Shown: positions 58,711 through 64,000 of the stretch, piece after piece
Layout: the number at the start of each line of letters is the position of its first letter
Position numbering within the stretch: position 1 is the stretch's first letter
From: FEN-1191 sp036490715
GTDB taxonomy: Bacteria > Pseudomonadota > Gammaproteobacteria > Steroidobacterales > Steroidobacteraceae
NCBI GenBank assembly: GCA_036490715.1
Contig: DASXDL010000003.1
Coordinates: 1 to 64,000 of the forward strand
Length of the DNA stretch: 64,000 nt
Direction of reading: 5' to 3'
Translations under genes and position numbers: made by a program
Notes under the pieces: generated by a model
The model's database searches: none
Seen by the model: only the letters and a program-made list of their open reading frames with translations
What the model was told of the DNA's origin: nothing

Positions 58711-59433
58711 TCAGCCTCGGCCCGCCGCCGGCGGCGGCGCAGCCGCTGATACCGCGCCGGGGCCGCGCCCGGCGTAGCGCTGCAGGATGGTCGACAGCTC
58801 CTCCATGAAGCCGTCGTAGCGCAGCTCAAGGCGGCTCACCTGATCGGCGTAGCGGTTATACGCGACCACCGCTGGAATCGCGGCAAACAGGCCGATCGCG
58901 GTGGTGACCAGCGCCTCAGATATGCCGGGCGCGACCATCGCCAGGGTCGCCTGCTGCACGTTCCCGAGCGAGCTGAAGGCATTCATGATGCCCCACACCG
59001 TGCCGAACAGTCCGACGTACGGGCTGGTGGATCCAACCGTGGCCAGCGTCGCCAGGCTGTGCTCCAGTCGCTCGGTCTCCTTGAGCTGGGCGACGCGCAT
59101 CGCGCGTCGCGAGCCCTCGAGCAGCATGTCGGCTGCCACGCCGCCTTGGGCGCGCAGCCGCGCAAATTCGCGGAATCCGAATTCGAATATGCTCTCCATG
59201 CCGGTGGCGTTGCCGCGCGCCTCGATACCCCGGTAGAGCGAGCTCAGATCGTTGCCGGACCAGAAGCTGTTCTCGAACCGATCAGCGTCGCGCTGCGCGC
59301 GCCGGATGACCATGCGCTTGCGGAAGATGATTGCCCACGAGGTCAGCGACGCTGCCAGCAGGATGCCGATGACGATCTGCACCACCAGGCTGGCATCGAT
59401 CACCATGTGAAGAATCGAAATCTCGCCGCCCAT
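58711..59433 (-). CDS. tolQ: Tol-Pal motor protein TolQ
   Basis: 240 residues with three membrane segments. SPYVGLFGTVWGIMNAFSSL and ATTAIGLFAAIPAVVAYNRY-like TTAIGLFAAIPAVVAYNRYA are the conserved MotA/TolQ/ExbB segments. Inner-membrane motor subunit with TolR. Starts 35 bp after ybgC. Confidence 0.95.
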   Translation of the reverse strand: MGGEISILHMVIDASLVVQIVIGILLAASLTSWAIIFRKRMVIRRAQRDADRFENSFWSGNDLSSLYRGIEARGNATGMESIFEFGFREFARLRAQGGVAADMLLEGSRRAMRVAQLKETERLEHSLATLATVGSTSPYVGLFGTVWGIMNAFSSLGNVQQATLAMVAPGISEALVTTAIGLFAAIPAVVAYNRYADQVSRLELRYDGFMEELSTILQRYAGRGPGAVSAAAPPPAAGRG

Positions 59434-59468
59434 CAGCTACTCCTTAGGAAGATCGAGCGCCCGCGCGC

Positions 59469-59876
59469 TCACGCCGACAGTTCCCTGACTATGACTTGCG
59501 GCAGGCGCCGGGGTTTCAGGGTCCCGGCGGCGAGGCAGGCGACCCGTACAGCCGCCGTCAGCAGCAGCTCGCCTTCGGCGGATGCGCGCCAGATGCGCTG
59601 CCCGAACTCGATCGTCGCGCCGCCGCGGCGCTCGGGCTCGCAACTGATCGCCAGCAAATCGTCGAGCCGCGCCGGACGCAGGTACTGCGCTTCCAGGGCG
59701 ATCACCGAAAACACCACGCCCGGATCGCTCGCCAGCGCCAGCTGCGAGATGCCGCGGGCCCGCAGCCATTCGGTGCGCGCCCGCTCCAGGAATCGCAGGT
59801 AATTCGCATAATAAACAATTCCGCCGGCGTCAGTGTCTTCCCAGTAGACACGCGCTTGCCACAGAAAGCCCTTCAA
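59469..59876 (-). CDS. ybgC: Acyl-CoA thioesterase YbgC
   Basis: 135 residues, hot-dog fold. The active-site block VYWEDTDAGGIVYYANYLRF contains the catalytic Asp of the 4-hydroxybenzoyl-CoA thioesterase-like family; ERARTEWLRARG follows. Hydrolyses short acyl-CoA; usual first gene of the tol operon. Overlaps ruvB by 4 bp. Confidence 0.94.
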   Translation of the reverse strand: MKGFLWQARVYWEDTDAGGIVYYANYLRFLERARTEWLRARGISQLALASDPGVVFSVIALEAQYLRPARLDDLLAISCEPERRGGATIEFGQRIWRASAEGELLLTAAVRVACLAAGTLKPRRLPQVIVRELSA

Positions 59877-60922
59877 GCGTCCTCGTCGAACAGCGGCAGA
59901 TTGGCGGCGGCACGCTCCGGCACCTTCAAGTCAAAGTGCAGCCAGCACTGACGCGTGGCGATGCGTCCGCGCGCGGTGCGGGCGATGAAGCCCTGCTGGA
60001 TCAGGAACGGCTCGATCACGTCCTCGAGCGTGCCGCGTTCCTCGCCAATGGCTGCCGCCAGGCTCTCGATCCCGACCGGACCGCCGTCGAACTTCTGCAT
60101 GATCGTGAGCAGCAGCTTGCGATCCAGCGCGTCCAGGCCCTGCGGATCGACCTGCAACAGCTCCAGCGCCGCGTCAGCCGCCGCCTCATCGATGTGCCCC
60201 GCTCCTTTTACCTGGGCGTAGTCGCGCACCCGGCGCAGCAGACGATTGGCGATGCGCGGCGTGCCGCGGGCCCGCTGCGCGATGCGCAGCGCGCCGGGCG
60301 CGTCGATTGACACCTCGAGAATGCGTGCCGAGCGCTGCACGATGCGCTCGATCTCCGGAACGCTGTAGAACTCCAGGCGCTGCACGATGCCGAAGCGGTC
60401 GCGCAGCGGCGAGGTCAGCAAGCCGGCGCGCGTGGTCGCGCCCACCAGCGTGAACGGCGGCAGATTCAGTTTGATTGAGCGCGCGCCGGGGCCCTCACCG
60501 ATCATGATGTCGAGCTGGTAGTCCTCCATTGCCGGGTACAACACCTCCTCGACCACCGGGCTCAGGCGGTGAATCTCGTCCACGAACAGCACGTCGCGCG
60601 GCTGTAGATTGGTCAGGATCGCCGCCAGGTCGCCCGGACGCTCCAGCACCGGGCCGGCAGTCTGGCGCAGATTGACGCCGAGCTCGGCGGCGATGATGTG
60701 CGCCAGGGTGGTCTTGCCTAGGCCGGGAGGGCCGAACATCAGCACGTGATCGAGCGCCTCGGCGCGCATCCGTGCCGCGTCGATGAAGATCGACAGCTGG
60801 GCCTTGACCTGTTCCTGACCGACATAGTCGGCCAGCGCGCGCGGTCGAATCGCCTGGTCGATGGCTGCGTCGGCGCCGCCGTCGGCCGCGCTCAGCAGGC
60901 GCTCGCTTTCATGGGCGTTCAT
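59873..60922 (-). CDS. ruvB: Holliday-junction branch-migration ATPase RuvB
   Basis: 349 residues. Walker A FGPPGLGKTTLAHII, Walker B LFVDEIHRLSP, sensor 1 GATTRAGLLTSPLRDRFG, and the C-terminal winged helix ending IEPFLIQQGFIARTARGR. Drives branch migration with RuvA. Overlaps ruvA and ybgC by 4 bp each. Confidence 0.97.
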   Translation of the reverse strand: MNAHESERLLSAADGGADAAIDQAIRPRALADYVGQEQVKAQLSIFIDAARMRAEALDHVLMFGPPGLGKTTLAHIIAAELGVNLRQTAGPVLERPGDLAAILTNLQPRDVLFVDEIHRLSPVVEEVLYPAMEDYQLDIMIGEGPGARSIKLNLPPFTLVGATTRAGLLTSPLRDRFGIVQRLEFYSVPEIERIVQRSARILEVSIDAPGALRIAQRARGTPRIANRLLRRVRDYAQVKGAGHIDEAAADAALELLQVDPQGLDALDRKLLLTIMQKFDGGPVGIESLAAAIGEERGTLEDVIEPFLIQQGFIARTARGRIATRQCWLHFDLKVPERAAANLPLFDEDA

Positions 60923-61518
60923 GTGCGCACTGCACTCTGCAAAGCCCGCCGAATGAGCTCTTCAGTGGACAGGTCAACCGACTCGCCGATGCTCTTGATC
61001 AGTCGTGTCGCCTCGCCCGGCTTGTAGCCCAGTGATACCAACGCGCCGTAGGCCTCGGCCTCGGCACCGCGCGCCACCGCGCCGGATTCCGTCGCCGGTC
61101 CGCTGGTAAGCTCGCTCACATCGATGCGATCGCGCATCTCGACGATCAGTCGCTCGGCGATCTTGCGGCCGACGCCGGGTATGCGGGTTAGTGCGGCGGC
61201 ATCGTGCTCGCGCACTGCGCGTGCGAAGGTGCTCGAGGTGCCGCCCGAGAGTATCGCCAGCGCGATGCGCGGTCCGACACCGGAAACCTTGAGCAGGTTA
61301 CGAAACAGCGTTCGCTCCTCGTGGCTGGCAAAACCGTACAGCACGTGCGCATCCTCACGCACGACCAGGTGCGTCAGCAGCCGCGTGCGCTCGCCGATCG
61401 CCGGCAGCGTGTAGAACGTGGACATCGGCGCTTCCAGCTCGTAGCCGACCCCGCCGACTTCCAGCAGCAGATGCGGCGGAGATTTGAAGGCGAGCACGCC
61501 CGCGAGCGTCCCGATCAT
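60919..61518 (-). CDS. ruvA: Holliday-junction binding protein RuvA
   Basis: 199 residues. N-terminal OB fold (MIGTLAGVLAFKSPPHLLLE), two HhH motifs (VSGVGPRIALAIL and IPGVGRKIAERLIVEM), and the C-terminal domain that contacts RuvB (ALVSLGYKPGEATRLIKSIG). 18 bp after ruvC. Confidence 0.97.
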   Translation of the reverse strand: MIGTLAGVLAFKSPPHLLLEVGGVGYELEAPMSTFYTLPAIGERTRLLTHLVVREDAHVLYGFASHEERTLFRNLLKVSGVGPRIALAILSGGTSSTFARAVREHDAAALTRIPGVGRKIAERLIVEMRDRIDVSELTSGPATESGAVARGAEAEAYGALVSLGYKPGEATRLIKSIGESVDLSTEELIRRALQSAVRT

Positions 61519-61536
61519 CGCCGCCCTGTCCGGATC

Positions 61537-62142
61537 TCAGGCCACATCGATCGCGACGAGCGCACCCAGACGGCGGCTGTGAGCGTGGCACAACGCCACG
61601 GCCAGAGCGTCCGCAGCGTCGGCGGCCAAGCGCGTCTCCAGCAGCAACAGGGTACGCACCATCTGTGCCACCTGCGGTTTGGCGGCCGCGCCGTACCCGG
61701 TCACTGCCATCTTGATGGCGCGCGGTGCGTATTCGTGCACGCTCGCACCGAGTGACGCCGCGGCGCACAAGGCGACGCCGCGCGCCTGACCGAGTTTCAG
61801 GGCGCTGTCGGGGTTGCGATGTACGAACACCCGTTCGATGGCGACGATGTCGGGGCGATGTTGCGCCACCAGCGCGCTGATCGCGGCGAAAATGCGCTGC
61901 AACCGTATGACCATGTCGTGGCCGGTGACATCGACACAGCCACTGGCGACGTGCTGCTCGGCACTGGTGTGGCAGTCGATGACGCCGTAACCGGTCCGCT
62001 GCGAGCCGGGATCCAGACCCAGCACGCGGCAGTCGCGCGGCGCCAGGCTGACCGGCGCGCTCGAGCGCGCGCCCGGCGGCGATGTCGGCCGCGGCGATGT
62101 CGGCCGATAGCTGCGCCAGGCCTTGCTCGGGTAGCGCGTCAC
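61537..62142 (-). CDS. ruvC: Holliday-junction resolvase RuvC
   Basis: 201 residues from GTG 62142, but the RuvC fold starts only at residue 40 (VLGLDPGSQRTGYGVID); a GTG at 62025 would give the normal ~162-residue protein. Catalytic acids: Asp in GLDPGS, Glu in IVAIERVFV, and the C-terminal DAADALAVALCHAH. The N-terminal 39 residues are Arg/Pro/Ser-rich and unlike RuvC, so the shorter start may be right. Divergent from relA. Confidence 0.92.
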   Translation of the reverse strand: MTRYPSKAWRSYRPTSPRPTSPPGARSSAPVSLAPRDCRVLGLDPGSQRTGYGVIDCHTSAEQHVASGCVDVTGHDMVIRLQRIFAAISALVAQHRPDIVAIERVFVHRNPDSALKLGQARGVALCAAASLGASVHEYAPRAIKMAVTGYGAAAKPQVAQMVRTLLLLETRLAADAADALAVALCHAHSRRLGALVAIDVA

Positions 62143-62218
62143 AAACCCCTAGCCATGCGCGCACTTGCTGTAGTCAGCCATACCTTGAATGATAGCCGGA
62201 AGCCACCAGCCACACAGC

Positions 62219-64000
62219 ATGGAAACTGCGACCCCCGCATTGCCCGAGATCGATGCACGGCTCGAGGCCGCGCGTGCTGCACTGGCCGAGCTTGGGGCTG
62301 ATCCGGCCGCACTCCAGACCGGAATCGCGGCCGCACACACCGTCGCAATGCTGACCCGCGATGCCGAACTGGCCGCCGGCACGCTGCTGCATCAGGCGCG
62401 CCTTGCGCGCGATGACGGTCGAGCGGAACAGCACCTCGGCAGCGCCAGCGCGCGCGTCGCGCAGCAGCTGGAGCGGCTCGGCGAACTGCGGCTGCCGCCT
62501 GGCTGGTCCGCGAGTCAGGGTCTGAATGCGCAGCAGGCCGAGACGCTGCGCAAGATGCTGCTGGCGGTAGCCGCCGATCCACGCCTGGTGGTCGCGCACC
62601 TGGCCGAAGAGCTGACCCAGCTGCGCGGCGCGCGCGCCCGCTCGATCCCGGTACAACAACAGCTGGCGCTGGAAGCGCGCGAGGTGCTGGCGCCGCTGGC
62701 CAATCGCCTGGGCGTCTGGAGCCTGAAGTGGGAACTGGAAGATCTGTCGTTTCGTTACCTGGAAGCTGAGCACTATCACCATATCGCGCGCGCCCTGGCC
62801 GAGCGCCGGGTCGATCGCGAGCGCTATATCGACCAGGTGTGCGAGCTGCTGCAGCGGGAACTGCGCGCCGCCGGCATCGGCGATGCGGCCGTCTATGGCA
62901 GACCCAAGCATATCTATAGCATTTGGCGAAAAATGCAGCGCAAGCAGCTGGCCTTCGAGCAGCTGTTCGACGTGCGTGCGGTGCGCATCGTGGTCGAGTC
63001 GATCGAGCAGTGCTACGCCGCGCTCGGCGTGGTGCACGCGCTGTGGCGCTATCTGCCGGCGGAGTTCGACGACTACATCGCCACGCCGAAGGACAACGAA
63101 TATCGCTCGATACATACCGCCGTGATTGGACCGGGCGGCAAGTCACTCGAGGTGCAGATCCGATCGCGCGACATGGACGCGTATGCCGAGCTCGGCGTGG
63201 CGGCGCACTGGCGTTACAAGGAAGGCGGCACGCGCGATCTGGAATACGAACGCAAGATCGAGTGGGTACGCCGCGTGCTCGATCCGGCCCATGCGCAGCA
63301 GTTCGAGGGCGACCTGATCGAGCGCTTCAAGCACGAGCTGTTCGCCGACCGCATCTACGCCATGACGCCGCGCGGCGAGGTAGTCGATCTGCCACGCGGG
63401 GCCACCGCGCTGGATTTCGCCTACCAGGTGCACACCGGCCTCGGCCACCGCTGCCGCGGAGCCAAGGTCGCTGGCCGCATCGTGCCGCTCAATCAGCCGC
63501 TCGCCAACGGCGGAGTGGTCGAGATCATTACTGGCAAGCAGGCCGCTCCGAGCCGCGACTGGCTGGTATCAGAGCTGGGATTTCTCGCCTCGCCACGCAG
63601 CCGGGCCAAGGTGCGCGCCTGGTTTCGGCGCGCCGACCAATCGCAGCATCTGGCGCTCGGCCGCGAGACGCTGGAGCGCGGGCTGGCCGGGATAGGCGCC
63701 GGCTCCGAGCTGATCGCGCCGCTGGTGCGCGAACTGCACGCCGACAGCGGTGAGGATCTGCAGCGGCGGATCGGCGCCGGCGACGTCAGTGCCACGGCCT
63801 TGAGTCAGGCGCTGACACGTTTGCGCGCGCCGCAGGAGTCGCCGCTGACCCCGGTACGCAAACGGGCGGCACGCGCCACGGCGCGCTCGCCGGTAGACAT
63901 CGAAGGCGTAGGTGACTTGCCGAGCACGATGGCGCGCTGTTGCGCGCCGGTGCCGCCGGAGCCGATCGCCGGCTACGCCACCCTCGGTCGCGGCGTCACG
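62219..64000 (+). CDS. relA: GTP pyrophosphokinase RelA (3' end outside window)
   Basis: 594 codons open to the window end. The HD hydrolase residues are absent from the N-terminal part (TRDAELAAGTLLHQARLARD where SpoT has HDxxED), and the synthetase has the RelA-type acidic EFDDYIATPKDNEYRSIH, so it should be a monofunctional (p)ppGpp synthetase. YGRPKHIYSIWRKMQRK and LEVQIRSRDMDAYAELGVAA follow, then TGS (RIYAMTPRGEVVDLPRGATA) and the start of the zinc-finger region (MARCCAPVPPEPIAGY). The ATG at 62219 has no strong ribosome site. Divergent from ruvC. Confidence 0.94.
   Translation, partial: METATPALPEIDARLEAARAALAELGADPAALQTGIAAAHTVAMLTRDAELAAGTLLHQARLARDDGRAEQHLGSASARVAQQLERLGELRLPPGWSASQGLNAQQAETLRKMLLAVAADPRLVVAHLAEELTQLRGARARSIPVQQQLALEAREVLAPLANRLGVWSLKWELEDLSFRYLEAEHYHHIARALAERRVDRERYIDQVCELLQRELRAAGIGDAAVYGRPKHIYSIWRKMQRKQLAFEQLFDVRAVRIVVESIEQCYAALGVVHALWRYLPAEFDDYIATPKDNEYRSIHTAVIGPGGKSLEVQIRSRDMDAYAELGVAAHWRYKEGGTRDLEYERKIEWVRRVLDPAHAQQFEGDLIERFKHELFADRIYAMTPRGEVVDLPRGATALDFAYQVHTGLGHRCRGAKVAGRIVPLNQPLANGGVVEIITGKQAAPSRDWLVSELGFLASPRSRAKVRAWFRRADQSQHLALGRETLERGLAGIGAGSELIAPLVRELHADSGEDLQRRIGAGDVSATALSQALTRLRAPQESPLTPVRKRAARATARSPVDIEGVGDLPSTMARCCAPVPPEPIAGYATLGRGVT

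Noticed and set aside
1..64000. CRISPR arrays, rRNA genes, prophage
   Set aside because: No regularly spaced repeats, no rRNA sequence and no phage structural genes seen.

Overview
The window looks like a chromosomal segment of a high-GC gammaproteobacterium. The right-hand core block relA / ruvC-ruvA-ruvB-ybgC-tolQ-tolR-tolA-tolB-pal-cpoB-queE-queC-tRNA-Lys is a gammaproteobacterial order. Many TonB, TPR-sulfotransferase and spinster-type MFS genes suggest a free-living degrader of the Steroidobacter/Nevskia/Xanthomonad kind; this placement is inference from gene content only.

Layout. (1) 1-3.8 kb, minus: ugd-manC-manB, nucleotide-sugar supply for surface polysaccharide. (2) 4.0-11.5 kb, plus: sulfate ABC importer (cysA carrying a C-terminal Usp-like extension, sulfate-binding protein, cysT, cysW) running directly into a PAS histidine kinase and an OmpR-type regulator. 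(3) 11.6-17.3 kb: small hypothetical and SnoaL-like genes, quinone oxidoreductase, SDR, TetR regulator, a candidate structured RNA with a strong terminator, GNAT acetyltransferase, phenylalanine hydroxylase and a uracil-DNA glycosylase-family protein. (4) About 17.3-53.2 kb: a visibly less GC-rich accessory block ending at the 3' side of tRNA-Lys next to queC. (5) 53.2-64 kb, mostly minus: the core block, ending in a relA that runs off the window.

The accessory block is catabolic. It holds a beta-alanine module (omega-transaminase plus CoA-acylating malonate/methylmalonate semialdehyde dehydrogenase), a dimethylglycine/sarcosine dehydrogenase-like gene with a cupin-XRE regulator, and an IS1111-type IS110 element (inactivated transposase, intact 15-bp inverted repeats). 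It continues with a SelA-like PLP enzyme and a YheO-type regulator plus amino-acid ABC permease and ATPase. The best candidate solute-binding protein for that importer lies 24 kb away, and both loci share a near-identical 29-bp upstream element (28/29). An MFS transporter, HpaI-type aldolase, GntR regulator and TonB receptor follow.

The most unusual part is a same-strand run from 45.7 down to 34.9 kb: enolase-superfamily epimerase, opine dehydrogenase, dipicolinate-synthase-A (DpaA) homologue, hydantoinase, creatinase-like M24 protein with a degraded metal site, TRZ/ATZ-type amidohydrolase, 4-OT tautomerase, isochorismatase-VOC fusion, a PPIase-less trigger-factor-like protein and a TPR-sulfotransferase. 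The enzyme set resembles creatinine/hydantoin/ureide breakdown joined to imine-reducing dehydrogenases, and I know of no described pathway with this composition. A divergent COG0523 GTPase could supply metal. A palindrome with core GTGATCAC lies at the promoters of this run, of its internal M24 gene and of the TonB receptor, which suggests one regulon.
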